Shown: positions 11,395-22,369 of the stretch, in pieces
Position numbering within the stretch: the stretch's first letter is position 1
Layout: each line of letters starts with the position of its first letter
Source of the DNA: Dicyema japonicum
Lineage: Eukaryota > Dicyemida > Rhombozoa > Dicyemidae
Assembly (NCBI GenBank): GCA_011109175.1
Contig: RDEW01000003.1
Span: 310,001 to 374,000, forward strand
DNA: 64,000 nt
Direction of reading: 5' to 3'
Position numbers and translations under genes: made by a program
The notes under the pieces: model-generated
What the model saw: the letters and a program-made list of their open reading frames with translations, nothing else
Told to the model about the DNA's origin: nothing
The model's database searches: none

Positions 11395-11655
11395 TCTCGT
11401 CAAACAGATCCCACCCGTGAGGCGGTGAGTCCTTATAGCACGACACAGTTGTTAAGAGGGATCTTCCTACTTTCTTCGTCGCCAAATCCACTGGTGAAGA
11501 TTGCCATTATCAAAACTTCGCCAAAGAATGAAGCTATGCTCGAACTCGTCACCAGGAAGCGAAATCGTCTCTCGGTGGGATGAAGGAATGGATCCTTTGT
11601 CAGGGATTGAGTATCTCCTGAGTAAGGTGTTCCATTACGCCACCAGAAGGAATAA
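11395..11655 (-). repeat. SINE family A copy
   Basis: Minus-strand copy with CACCAGGAAGCGAAATCGTC, a GGATCCTTT...GGGATTGAGTATCTCCTGAGTAAGGTG order, and an ATT-rich edge (AATAATAATAAT at 11651). Confidence 0.6.
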
Positions 11656-11757
11656 TAATAATAATGTCAACGAAAATGGAAATTTCTAAAAAGGAATTTT
11701 AAAGGCCAATTAAATACATAATAAAAATAAATACCTAAAACGTCGTTGAATCGTAAA

Positions 11758-12673
11758 ATGAACGAATCGACAACTAACTCGAATGCTCTGAAGATCGTCA
11801 AAACTAAAGTATTCATATTGGAAATTCAAGCCTTCTAAATATGACTTCAGTTTCCTTGACAACCAATGGATCCTCAGGCTCATGAAGAAACAACAAGGTA
11901 TATCATTAAATTTTCAATTAGCCTCGATTTTTGAGTTTGTGAAAGATACACAGCTCCCCTTTAAGTTAGTGACCCCTTCTCATTTTAGAGCCAATACTCG
12001 TCCTTGTGAAGCAAAGGTTAAACATCCCCCGCTGAATTCAACTACATTTTCACGTGTTGACCAAATTAGAACGTCAAATGCGACCATCATTCGAAGTCTC
12101 TAATTCGGATTTATTTTAGAAATCCCAACTGATGAGCTTTCTAACAACAGTCCAGTCGACTCTACCTCAACAATTGAAGTTTCAATTCACACTAAAATCG
12201 ATCCATTTTCTACAAAAAATATTTACACTAAAATCGATCAATTTCCTCGAAAAAAGTCGTTACCTAAAAAAGACCCCCCAAAGTTTGTAAAAACTTCCCA
12301 CTTTGTGGTTACTGCATTGATTCTGAGCCTCCTTTCGATCAGTTTGATTTTCACTGGCGTTGGACTTTACAGAGTCAAAAAGAAACCGATTTGTGAAGTC
12401 TTCGCCTTAAAATCCGATAATTTAAGTGAAAAATTGAAGATAATTTCGTTCACGGATAAAGGCTGGATTGTCTACTCGAACATTGAGCACTCAACAGAAA
12501 AGTATTACTACGGAAATAGTAAGCAGCACGTTGGAGATGGATACTACATAATTTCAGACTCCAGGAGTATTCTAGAAAATACTTTCAAAATGTACAAAAT
12601 CGTAGGAAATTACGAGGAATCTGGTTTTGCTGGCAAAGACGTTGAAATGAGATGCGAGAAATATTTGGAGTAA
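11758..12673 (+). CDS. Unknown single-pass membrane protein, five exons
   Basis: Not recognised. Exons 11758-11808, 11831-11897, 11922-11964, 11989-12095 and 12120-12673 join into 273 aa. Introns are 22, 24, 24 and 24 nt, all GT...AG. Residues 1-150 are polar with many Lys, Ser and Thr. They include an imperfect duplication of about 36 bp (12190-12265) giving two HTKID/YTKID segments. Residues about 151-174 form one strong transmembrane helix (VVTALILSLLSISLIF). About 100 residues follow with two Cys (C in KKKPICEVF and MRCEKYL). A Lys-rich flank precedes the helix, so a cytoplasmic N-terminus (type II) is likely by the positive-inside rule. Function unknown. Three of four introns are multiples of three, so partly read-through frames also look open. 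Confidence 0.6.
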
Positions 12674-12719
12674 TTAGATAATTTTTGTTATTTTGGATTC
12701 AAATTTTGTTACTCACTTT

Positions 12720-13100
12720 ATTTTGCTTTTTTTGAATTTGGGAGATTTTAAGACAGTGATCCAGTTTTGTAGACTCTGAACCACCGAACTGGCCGAATAA
12801 GAGAGGACAGACGCTTTTTCCCAGTCAAGACTTTCAGACTCCACGTTGAAGGCCGGGGAAGCTGCAAGAATATTCGAGCATTCAAAATAAGAAAATACGA
12901 CAGCCTATCCACCAGCTTCCGTGTACAGCCGTAATCGTCGTGACGAACGGAGTCTTCGGCCCCAAGACGGTCTCTTTTCTAAGATCCCTTGGGTCTTTTA
13001 TATCGAGAGTAACGAGCGTTAGGGAACCGAGTGGGGTTCCAAGAAATTCTCCGCAGTTGTCAAGGGAAACAGTCACTTAATTATCTCAGCTGGATTATTT
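12720..13100 (+). mobile_element. REL-retrotransposon 3' fragment
   Basis: At 12925-12990 the plus strand reads VVTNGVFGPKTVSFLRSLG, matching the VVETSGVFGPKTVSFLRALG segment at 30.25 kb. The copy is frameshifted and ends in a TATCTCAGCTGGA 3' end like its relatives. Bases 13100-13390 show nothing recognised. Confidence 0.6.
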
Positions 13101-13394
13101 TGATTGTCTTGAAAAAAAGGTAGTTCTCTTTATAAAAGGTTGTAATTAAGCGCTTTAAAATTTGGAGGAACATTCGAGATTCCTTCGGTCCGCTTGGGGG
13201 TTTGAAAACATTGAATTAGTTCGAATTAGTACCTTCTTTTTATGTTCTCGTGGTTAATAAAATGACTACATTTTCATCGCCGTGAATAAATGAGCTCGTC
13301 GTCTATCTCTGAAATGTCTCCATTGCTACATGATGTGACCTCCTTTAACCCCCAACCTCATTTAATCTGTATTAAAGAAATAATAGCTTTTTTC

Positions 13395-13680
13395 AGAAGG
13401 GCCACAATATTATAGCTTCGCATAGACAAGACACACTTTATTCGAGTAAAGAACAGTTATACTAACTAATCGTTGAAAGAGGGAGCCAATGAAAGTCCTT
13501 TAACGTTTTTTCTTTTTGTGAGTTTTTGTAGACGATCCGGGTTCGCAGTGAAGCATTCACTCGTCATATCCAAAGCATCTATCTGCATGGAACCTTCAGT
13601 CGGAACTTACTGGAATTATCGGGATTTTGTCTGAAACTCATGACACTGTACCATTCCGGCTATTAACGAAATGATCACTC
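13395..13680 (-). repeat. SINE family B copy
   Basis: Minus-strand copy: GCCACAATATTATAGCTTCG edge, ACACACTTTATTCGAGTAAA, and CATCTATCTGCATGGAACCT. Confidence 0.6.
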
Positions 13681-13774
13681 AAAAAGTATCAAAAAATAAA
13701 AAAGCACAGATACTCCAAAGTTCGGGTTTCTAATGTTGTTCGACTTAAAATGAGAGAAGCTTAAACAGACGTTG

Positions 13775-13895
13775 TATGCCTTAGAGGAATGATAACATTG
13801 CTGCAGGAGACCCTCGTGAGCCCTGCTGGTTATATGAGCGAACCTCGCTCGCTATCCTGAGAGGGAATAGCCACGCAGTCAAGGCATCCGCTATA
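13775..13895 (+). mobile_element. REL-retrotransposon C-terminal fragment
   Basis: The plus strand reads GDPREPCWLYERTSLAILRG then NSHAVKASAI, nearly the same as the fragment at 55.2 kb. About 120 bp remain. Confidence 0.6.
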
Positions 13896-14226
13896 TGACT
13901 ATTTTTCTTTACTAAATAAAACATTGCTGCTATATTTTCGCGAAAAAAATTCAGGTTATCAGATGATCAACCATGAAACGACCAAGAGACTGTCAAATGA
14001 CGTGTTAAGGGACAAACAGAAAAAGTAGATTATCTTAGAGCCTTTAAGCCAAGCGAAATTAAACCCTGAACGTCGTCTACCTAAGCAAATCAAGAACACT
14101 GCCGCTATATTAATCTACAAAAATCTCCAGGTTTCTGTATGATCTCATAAGTGATCAAGAGACTGAAGGAAGTCCTAATGAGCACATCACTAATAAGTTA
14201 AATAAATTGTTGTTGCCATAGCAACA

Positions 14227-16227
14227 ATGTCTAGATCGAAAAACACTCAAAGCATGTAAATTTCTGGTCTTAGTAAAAAAAGGTTGAAGACACGATTCGA
14301 GGAATTAAAGGAAATGGAAAAAGAAACTCAAAGCATGACCAAAATCCTCGAGGAATACAAAAACCGAATCGACTCCAACTTGGAGTCCCCGAATTCGTTC
14401 AAAAACTGGATTTCTAGTAAGAAACACAGAAAAGTCGAAAATAAGATAAACTTTAAAGTATAAACTGAAATTACCTGAGAATTCAAAAATAAAATTTCTG
14501 CCCGACAAAAAGACAGAGCCGTCGATTGTAGAGACCCCATTCAAGCCATTTACGAAGTTTCCGTCGATTTTCGAAAACGAAAAGAAATCAAAAGCAACCA
14601 ACTGCGGCCAATGTAGTCTGAGGACAGCCATTCTCGTATTACTCAGAAATATTAAAGATTTGCAATGAGTGCTTCGAGTATTACTGCCAGGAGTGCTTCG
14701 GGGAGATGCATAATAAGGGGAACATGCTGAAACACTCAGTGACGTCGTTGGAGGTATTTTTGTCTGACATTTAGAACTTCGGCTTGAAGTACGATTTTAA
14801 GTTTTATTCAAGAACTTCCAAATCGGTCAAGTCCAATGACGGGGACAAAAAAGTCCCCGAAACTAAACTGGTGGAGAATTGCACACAAGAAAGTCAACTC
14901 GTTCCAGGATTTGAAAGTTCGGATAAAAGCACGGAAATGACTATTAAACCCGTTGACATTAAATTCAAGTCGTCTGGACTCACATACGGCCAAAGATTGC
15001 TTCTACAGAGACTCAAACAGCTAGATTTTTCCCCCTCCGAACAAGAAGTACGAAATTCTAACAAAAATGTGCTGAATTCTTCCATCGAAGAGGATAAACA
15101 ATCTAAAGACTCCTACAATAGCGAGATGGTTGACTTCTCCCGTTCCTTGTTGGCCGATCCAAGTAAATTACAACATTTGAACCCCGAACTAACTGGATCC
15201 ACAGGTAAGGAGGACGTCAAGGAAAACGTAACCTTTGACATTTCTTCGATCCCCAATGTAGAACCAAGTAACTCGAATGTTTCGTCTAAGGAAAAAAACC
15301 ATACAAATCCCAAAGAAGACTTGATCATCGACATTCTCCAACCCCCGCAGTAGAATTGAGTCAGCCTAATATATCTGATAAGGGGGAAACAAAAAGAAGG
15401 CGTAAAAAAGGTGAATCTGCCGTGAAACAGAATCAAACTAAGAGTAGAAGACCGAGAAGTAATTGTAGCATGAAATCCGTGGACTGTCGGTATGTGAAAT
15501 GAATGAACTCGTAGTAACTTCGAGCGACAACTCACACAAATCACCCCCCAAATTAAAGAAACTGAAGGAATCAAATATTACAAAGTTAGTGGTCTCTCCA
15601 ACTTTTATTCCTTGACCTCCTCCAATTCCAAAAATGTCCCTCAATCGACGACTCCCAAATTATCTTATAACTGTACATGGAAGGAGTGATCACTAGTTTA
15701 CAAGTTGTCCCCCAAATCTTGGTCGATCAGCAGAACCTTGGAACTCGAAGACCCAACTGAATTTGTAAAATATGAAGAGACTCAACAGAATGATGACACC
15801 ATTGAAGACCTTGATGCAACAATATCCCCCAAAGTTGAAGATCCCCCAAAAGGACTGAAACAAAGTGGTGAAATATTTTCTAAATTTCAGACAACGTGGC
15901 AACGGTCTCATTTTCTTTATCGAGGTCGATGGACGGCCAACCAAACCTTGATCTTTTTTCAAGCATCGATTCAACTCAGATAAGCTCAGAGAACGGTAGA
16001 TTATGACCATAGTTTAGATTCCATGGCTGACGATGAGTGCGAGAGTGACGAGACTGTTAATGACTTGGAGAAGCAGTTGGAAATGTCTATTGAAAATCAA
16101 AAAATGAATGGTTTTAGAATTTCTGTATGTTTTGTTAGAAAACGATAAATTCAGAGAGTTCATGTATGTTATGCTTGATACCACAAAGAGTTACAGTATG
16201 AGTTCGAGTGAAAGGTTATTTTTATAA
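14227..16227 (+). CDS. ZBBX-like B-box zinc-finger protein, 11 exons
   Basis: Eleven exons join into about 586 aa: 14227-14255, 14283-14433, 14459-14635, 14658-14753, 14775-15267, 15291-15489, 15515-15672, 15697-15867, 15891-15995, 16018-16110 and 16139-16227. Introns are 27 (or 18), 25, 22, 21, 23, 25, 24, 23, 22 and 28 nt. Residues 1-50 are a charged helix. Residues about 113-150 form a B-box: CGQC, then ICNECFEYYCQECFGEMH with a further His in LKH. That is a C-x2-C ... C-x2-C-x4-C-x2-C-x3-H-x7-H spacing. The CGQC start, the Leu-rich link and the Cys/His spacing closely resemble ZBBX, a protein of ciliated cells. The rest is low-complexity, Ser/Pro/Lys-rich with a basic patch (KRRRKKGES). 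The B-box call is solid. The ZBBX assignment rests on that domain plus overall layout. Another B-box protein is possible. Confidence 0.62.
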
Positions 16228-16449
16228 ACAAATGAGTTCTGGGGAAAGCTATGGTTCAATTACAACGGTGTGCCCAGAAGATGAAGTCCATTCGCTTAGA
16301 TAATTTTAATAATTTTTAAATTATTTAATTTTCATTATTTTAATAATTTAATTTGAATAATTTTAATACTAACAAAATACACAAAAAAAGGCTTTTGGGG
16401 TGACAGAGAAGAGGTCTACGGACAAAAAGAATGTGGTGCCGACATAGTA

Positions 16450-16645
16450 GTCACCCTTGGGGATCCTGATCGAAGGAGGCCTGATCCAACCTGATCAGGA
16501 GAAAATCTGACCCCAACGAACTTGTGTAGGATCGAGGGAGGAGCATCGAGCCTGGATGGAATTTGTCGGGATCACTTTGTTTGTATTTTCGGTCTACCTG
16601 TGGTCTTGAAATAAAAATTTGATTATGTTTCCCGCTCTTTTCCCA
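16450..16645. repeat. Dispersed repeat E
   Basis: Carries GTGTAGGATCGAGGGAGGAG ... GTCGGGATCAC ... GTGGTCTTGAAATAAA. The same order occurs near 21.9-22.1, 35.9-36.1 and 58.4-58.5 kb. Confidence 0.5.
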
Positions 16646-16734
16646 CTTCGTGGCCGTCACCCAAAGAGATCCCTCTCTTCCTTACATCAGTGGAGAAGTT
16701 CCCACAATGGCGGACATGGATGGACGTGATGCTT

Positions 16735-16995
16735 GGACCGACCAGTAGCTTAGTGGTTAGGATGACATAGTATAGCAATTGATCCTGGGTTTGATTCCCT
16801 CCACTGCTGCTGGTCGAAGGTTTCTCCCCCTATCTTCTGTTCGATACCCCCTCCGGTTTTACTAAAGTTTCATCTTGTGATCCAGCTGTCTTAGGTGACA
16901 CCCAATGGCAAGAAGACATAAAGGGATCATTTTTTCTCTCTACTACATTTGATGGGTTCCCGGAGCTGCAGGACTGGATATCTTCCCTCTCCGTT
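16735..16995 (+). repeat. SINE family C copy with clear pol III boxes
   Basis: The head has an A box (TAGCTTAGTGGTTAGGA, 16747-16763) and a B box (GGTTTGATTCC, 16788-16798) in tRNA spacing. The body follows (TCTGTTCGATACC, GATCCAGCTGTCTTAGGTGA, CATTTTTTCTCTC). The best evidence in the window that family C is tRNA-derived. The 86-aa open frame at 17004-17264 starts in its tail and is not supported as a gene. Confidence 0.75.
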
Positions 16996-17299
16996 GGTTC
17001 TCAATGAACTTCAATGCGATGTTGGAAGGTCTCACTCCTGTGACTGTGAGTTCAGTCCAAGTAGGTTATCCAGATTTAAAAGAGATAGAACATTTGAATC
17101 TTGTCGAATTTGAGAAACTTGGACAAATCTGCATCGAAGAGGAATTAGACTATGGATTCAGGAACGCTCATAGTAGACCTCTCAAATCTCCAATAAAATG
17201 GCATAAAATGAAAAAAAATCCTAAGAAAATTCTCCAAACCTTCGAATTAACAATAAGGACATAAGGAGGTGGCTTAAATATGAAACGAATTTCAAAAAT

Positions 17300-17705
17300 T
17301 AAATATTATTAAGGCACTTTCACGAAAGCCATAATGTTTATAGCCCTAAAACAATTGGAAGTGTCGTTCTTGGTCGTCCGCGGAAGGGTTTGTCGTAACT
17401 GTCAAAGTAATCTTCCATCGCTTTGTTAGCGGGTGCGTCCGGGTTCATTCTTAATACATGTCCAAATAGCCTCCACCGGGGATCTATCACATCCTTGCTG
17501 ATGTACGAACACATACACTTGTTGTTAATACCACTGGTTGATATTCTACGTGGCCATTCCATTCCGAGTAAGCTTCTTATTTTCCTTCTATGGAACAAAT
17601 CCAATTGCGTTAGTTCGTTGAAAGAACTTCCCCAAGTCCCAGCGTTATACAGTAAGACTGGTTTCAGAAAGGCGTTGTAAAGCCTGCATCTGATGTCAAT
17701 TCCAA
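17300..17705 (-). mobile_element. Non-LTR retrotransposon C-terminus
   Basis: The minus-strand open frame (17338-17604) reads LFHRRKIRSLLGMEWPRR ... RWRLFGHVLRM ... FRGRPRTTLP, the usual region after RT in CR1/I/Jockey-like elements. The plus-strand 85-aa open frame is its shadow. 5'-truncated and frameshifted. Confidence 0.7.
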
Positions 17706-17828
17706 GTTCCTAGGCATCCTTTCCTCAGTTTAGTCATTGCTGCTTTTGCCAATGTTTTCCTCCTTAAATAAATAATATAAAAAATTATAATTACAAATTT
17801 AATTTTAAATTTAAATATTAGTTGTGTG

Positions 17829-18119
17829 ATGGCGTCGTTTCTAGGGTCATCCCCTTTTCCAAGACCAGCTCCTCCAATTCGAGGCAGTTTTCCAATAGAC
17901 CGTGACGGTTTGTGTCAACCATTATGAAAGGTGAGTGTAGTGAGTTCATGAAGCGCTACATGAAGTGTCTGGGAAAACACGGTGATAATTCATCCGACTG
18001 CCGCAAAACCCTGAAAGATTATCTTCAATGCAGGGTAGACAAGTTTGCTGTATTTTAATATTGAAAGGGATTTAATGGAGCCTGAAGAGTGGAATAAACT
18101 CGGATTACACGATAATTAA
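17829..18119 (+). CDS. COX19: COX19, cytochrome c oxidase assembly factor
   Basis: Twin CX9C protein of the mitochondrial intermembrane space, needed for copper delivery and cytochrome c oxidase assembly. Exons 17829-17907, 17931-18042 and 18068-18119 give 80 aa (human 90). Introns are 23 and 25 nt. The N-terminus has PPIRGSFPIDRDGEC, matching the family's PP-x3-GSFPLDH-x-GEC. Both CX9C pairs are present (CSEFMKRYMKC and CRKTLKDYLQC). The C-terminus CRVDKDLMEPEEWNKLG matches the CRM-x2-LM ... LG ending. The second intron uses a donor four codons past the last Cys; other donors break the frame. It lies tail to tail with an open frame on the other strand, 8 bp apart. Confidence 0.9.
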
Positions 18120-18127
18120 TTAATATT

Positions 18128-18330
18128 TTATAAATATTTGTTAAAAATTTCCCAATCTTTATATTTTTTATGAATTTGTGCGAAACTTTCAAATATATTC
18201 TCATTGGCTACTTTGCTCGAAGATTTCTCTTCCTGTAATGAGGAAGTTGGCGTCCTGAAATGGTGATAGCTACTTGGCTGAAAATTTTCCTTTGCTGCCT
18301 CAGTGCAGGGGATTTGCTCTCTCTCCACTC
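18128..18330 (-). CDS. Hypothetical C-terminal exon(s)
   Basis: Minus-strand open frame ending ANENIFESFAQIHKKYKDW then EIFNKYL, stop at 18128. Its 5' part overlaps a SINE C copy, so only the last 50 or so residues can be host sequence. A possible 26-nt intron (GTAGCC...GAAAG) is also present. No family recognised. It may be the end of a gene whose upstream exons are lost or lie beyond the SINE. Confidence 0.3.
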
Positions 18331-18440
18331 TGTTGCAGTACTTATGGACGTTTTATTCTTTTTTTGTTGGTTCTTCTATGACTGTGGGAACTGGGTACAT
18401 CCAATTAGCTTAACTTCTTTCATTCTTATTTAGGGTTAAT
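18290..18440 (+). repeat. SINE family C, 3' part
   Basis: Plus-strand partial copy: CTCTCTCCACTCTGTTGCAG, GTTGGTTCTTCTATGACTGT, and GGAACTGGGTACATCCAATT. Confidence 0.55.
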
Positions 18441-18889
18441 AATATGGCTATCAACAGAGTTAACATAAGTGAAGCTTCCATCATCGTACACGTGGTTACT
18501 TCCTACTGCATTAACATCACCTGGACGCATATAGGTGATGTTTACTCAGTTTTGCCACTCTAGGTAATTTTGCGAGGCTCCCCCATCGTGATTGTTATCC
18601 TCGTCTTGACGTAGACAAAGATATCTGACTTTTTGAGGGCTACAGCTGTATCAGCAGTGGTTGTTGTGTCCAATTGAATTTCCACAAACTCATTAGCTAG
18701 TACAGATCAGATGGAGTGGTCTTGAGTTTTTTTCGCTTCAGGTTTCTAATTTCTTCTTAATTCCTGGTCCATGAAAAAAAAACTATCCCTAATCGATCGA
18801 GAACGAAGTAAAAAACTAAGGTAAAGTAGCGTGAGATTCGCTATTTATTGTTCAAGGCTCCGATCTTGGTTGCTTATAATAAAAAAAGC

Positions 18890-18985
18890 TTTAACAAAAA
18901 TCGTATCTATGAGTCTGGGAGCTCAGCCGCACTCTCTGCCGGAGAGTGGCGCAGGCCGAAAAAACTCCGTTATGAATTGCGTTGA
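18890..18985. other. Hairpin-forming segment near tRNA-Ser
   Basis: CACTCTC-TGCCG-GAGAGTG (about 18940-18958) forms a perfect 7-bp stem with a 5-nt loop in a locally GC-rich island. On the minus strand it is followed by a T7 run that could end pol III transcription. No known RNA family recognised. Bases 18440-18890 hold nothing recognisable. Confidence 0.3.
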
Positions 18986-19070
18986 GATATAGTCTGCTCT
19001 CGGAAGATTCTTGATTTATGTTAAAAGTTATAACTTGATGAGTTTGTCGTGATATAAAATTAAAAAAAAA

Positions 19071-19151
19071 CGCCGTGAGCAGGATTCGAACCTGCGCGGG
19101 TTACCCCAACAGATTTCAAGTCTGCCGCCTTAACCGCTCGGCCATCACGGC
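19071..19151 (-). tRNA. tRNA-Ser (anticodon TGA)
   Basis: The minus strand folds as a cloverleaf: 7-bp acceptor GCCGTGA/TCACGGC, D-arm GCCGAGCGGTTAAGGC, anticodon arm CAGA-CTTGAAA-TCTG with anticodon TGA, a long variable arm typical of serine, and T-arm GCAGGTTCGAATCCTGC. 81 nt with discriminator G, no intron. Decodes UCA and related Ser codons. Confidence 0.95.
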
Positions 19152-19199
19152 CATTAATGTCTTATATGAATTAAAAAAAACTATATTCTATTAATTAGA

Positions 19200-20100
19200 A
19201 TATTTAATTTAACGCTACTTCAAACTCCGATTGGAAGGGCTCAACCCAAAAGAAAGTTGTCGCGATCTTTAAAACCGGCTACAACGAATGCAAGGAGTTT
19301 ATTCATGAAGCATACATTCGATGAGTTTTTTATTCCATGGTTGTACCTAACATTAACACCCATTACCCACAACAAGCTGAAATTGCAATTTAGAGTGCTA
19401 CTTGATGATAATCGAATGCTGCAACAACGCTCCTGCCCTTAACTACATAAACATGAGGTATTAAGACAATTCCCAATGACGTTTTTGGAGGCCGAGTTTA
19501 ACTCGGACACAATCCTACCTCGTGGAAACAAACAGTTATCCGGATGGTGGCTAATCCTGCATTGTACCCAAAATGATAACAGGTAGTCCACGAGAGACTC
19601 TACATATTATTAAAATGAATTTCCGTCTATCGATTGGTTGGTAACTGTCTCTTTCTTCTAAACTCTGAAATTACCACAGGAAAGATTTCAAAAGTGACCG
19701 GATTGTTGTTTGCCTTCATATATCAAAAGCATTCGATAAAGCATAACACGAAACGTTACTACAACACCCCCTTTGGAAGTAATAAGGTTGATGATTAACT
19801 TACTCTCTGGGCGGAACTTGTTCATTAAATATGGCGGGTTTGTGTCAGAACCGGTGTAGCTGAAAGAGGGATCCCTCAGGTTTCTGCACTTAGCCTTAAA
19901 TTTATAAAAAATTTAAACTCACTTTACTTCTTTTAGTAGAAAATTACCAATAACTCATCCTTTCCCCACATCATAGTCACTCATTTCTTTTCCACCATCC
20001 AATAGGATCTCCTCACAATTAACACATGTCAGTTCCACAAGTTTGGTCTATTCGATCCCGTAAAACGCTTATTAAGGGTTTGATTTTATTTTTAAGATAC
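19200..20100 (+). mobile_element. Decayed RT retrotransposon remnants
   Basis: Short RT-like pieces in broken frames, e.g. around 19700-19870 HISKAFDKA ... GVAERGIPQVSALSL, equivalent to the DISKAFD and GIPQGSPLSP motifs. No intact frame. Confidence 0.5.
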
Positions 20101-20159
20101 TAATTTGAATTAACCAATAAAAAGAATTAAATTAAAATTCTCTATTAAATTCAGCATAA

Positions 20160-21900
20160 GAGTTTCTTTTACTTCACTCATCCCCAGACATCACTCTCTG
20201 GTCTCCAACCCTCTCTACAAGAGTAACTTGGTCCGTCATATACGATCCCAGAAGCGACCACAACCCTATTTTATTGAAGATCAGGAGGGAGGTATTTTGT
20301 GATAAGAAGAAGCCGACCTACGTATACAAATCCGCAAACTGGAACCTTTTCCGGATTATTACTGAATACCGTTTGGCTGACGTAAATCTGGAGGATTTCT
20401 CCTCCCTTGACGAGGCGGTGTATCACATAAGTGACATCATTTTGCAAGGGAGAAAAATGGGTGTCTCAATAAGACACACCTGCTACACAAGAGGCTTTAG
20501 AAAGATGGCTTTGTTCAAGGAAAGAAATAGCCTCAAAAAGGCTGGAATTCGCTCAACCGAGGCAAAACTCCGACTGAAAGCACTGAATGAAAATATAAAG
20601 TCCAAAGAACTTAAGATACAGAAAGCGAAATGGTCACGAGTTCTCACAGCTTTAAACCGAAACCAGACAACCGCCCAAGTATGGGAAAACATTCGGGACA
20701 TATCAAGGGCTGATTCGAACATACCAACCGACGAATCCGAATACAGTCAGAAGGATATGAATTTCAATATGAAGTATTATGTGGAAGATCAAGACAGGTC
20801 AGCTTCCTTTTGAAAAATCGAAGAGGGACCGCTTATCTTCCTACTTTTCAGAAACGGATGTAAAAGAAGCACTGCTCAAATCAAAGACTACCTATTCCCA
20901 CGGCCCAGATGGAATCCCTGTTATCCTGCTGAATAATCTTGGACCGGAGAGGATCAGGACCCTTACAAAAATCTATAATTGGTCTTTAAAAGAAAATACG
21001 ATCCCTTCACTATGGAAACTCGCCTACATCCGCCCGATATTGAAGATGTGAAACCAAAAAACGACCCGGCATCATTCAGACCGGTATCGTTGCTATCTTC
21101 AATGTCGAAAATTCTGGAAAACATAGTTCTTCGGAAGATCAGAGGAACAATCCAAGAGAAAGCATTCCAACACGGATTTAAATCCCTTCACTCGACGGAT
21201 ACCCACCTACTATCCCTGAGTGATTTTATTCGCTCGGGGTTCACCAACAAAGCCAGGCACAAAAAGACAATTCTATGTTCTGTAGACATTAACAAAGAAT
21301 TCGACTCCATCCAAAGAAACAGACTCACCAGGAAAATCTATTAGACGGATATACCTGGAAATTTCAAACTCTGGATGGTGAATTCCCTCAGTGGACAAAA
21401 AGGACGAGTCTGTTTGGGAAACCTACGGTCGAGATCCCGTTTAATTCCGAATGGAATACCCCAAGGATCTCCTCTGTCCCCTATACTCTTCAACCTTTTC
21501 TTGAATGATATCCCGACTCCGGAGCATGAGGATGACCTTTTATTGACTTATGCAGATGATTTTGTTATTGCATCCAGGGACCAAGACGTTCAGGTAGCCT
21601 CGGAGAGATTACAATCACTTGTAAACTGCTTAATCTACTAGTTAAATGAAAACAGTCTGTCGATTAGCCCAGGAATCGGTTACGTCTCTCCTTACCTCTG
21701 ATAAGAGAATATCCAACAGGACAGTGGATATAGAAGCAGATGGAAGCAAGTTGCCATTCCAAAAATGGCAGAAGATCCTGGGATTAGTATTCGACACCCA
21801 TATGACTTTCTCGTGATAGAAAACTGGATCAAAGGCGATCCAAATTCTACACCTACCCCTTGGAAGACCTAATAAGAAGAAAAGGAGGCCAAACTAAACG
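20160..21900 (+). mobile_element. APE-endonuclease / reverse transcriptase retrotransposon, 5'-truncated
   Basis: The longest retrotransposon copy in the window. It starts inside the endonuclease (PDITLWSPTLSTRVTWSVIY then SDHNPI, the conserved SDH of APE-type nucleases). It passes through a basic linker (20274-20813) into RT: FRPVSLLSSMSKILE, CSVDINKEFDS, GIPQGSPLSPILFNL, and the catalytic YADDFVIASRD at 21549-21581. Thumb and C-terminal parts after 21640 are frameshifted (LSISPG ... ILGLVFDTHMTF-like). Frame changes near 20810, 21050 and 21345 mean it is dead as written. The clade looks Jockey/CR1/I-like. A full alignment is needed to choose. Confidence 0.85.
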
Positions 21901-22085
21901 ATGCCAGAGGATCACTCGTCCACTGCGTGCTTGTGTTGGATCGAGGGAAGATAACCAGACCAAGCTGAGAGCCCTATTGAAATTCCCCGGGATCACATAA
22001 TTTCTTGTTATTGTCTTTAACTGTGGTCTTTGGAAATAAATTTCAATTTCATGCCGCTCGGACTCGCGCCAGCCAACCAAAGACT
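21895..22085. repeat. Dispersed repeat E copy
   Basis: GTGTTGGATCGAGGGAAGAT ... CCGGGATCACATAAT ... CTGTGGTCTTTGGAAATAAA, the same order as at 16.5 kb. Confidence 0.5.
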
Positions 22086-22369
22086 AGGCGGAACTACTCT
22101 CTTCCCACGGGAAAGCGATAAATACCTTCCCTGAAACGCCACCTGTGTGAATAGCCTCCCTCCCTATAAGAGAAGCAAGTAGTTGTTAACTGTTAGGTTT
22201 TGCACTCTTAATCCTTAATTTTGAGTTAATGCGTGGGGACTGTAAGCGGCTTGATTCCTGTCCAGTTGGCGCCTCTGGCCCCAGTCAACAAAAGGCCTGA
22301 AGTGACAGCATTCTTCCCTTAGGAAGGTGTTAGATACCTCGCCTAGGACGCCATCTGTGTAGATAGTTT

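Noticed and set aside
15113-16010. Minus-strand open frames of 153, 68 and 105 aa
   Set aside because: They overlap the spliced ZBBX-like gene on the plus strand and show no domain of their own.
17004-17264. 86-aa plus-strand open frame
   Set aside because: Begins in the tail of a SINE C copy; no start context, splice partner or domain.
20274-21641. Possible host reverse transcriptase gene (telomerase-like)
   Set aside because: Has APE-endonuclease SDH motif upstream and YADDxVIASRD with frameshifts, as in non-LTR retrotransposons; no telomerase motifs.
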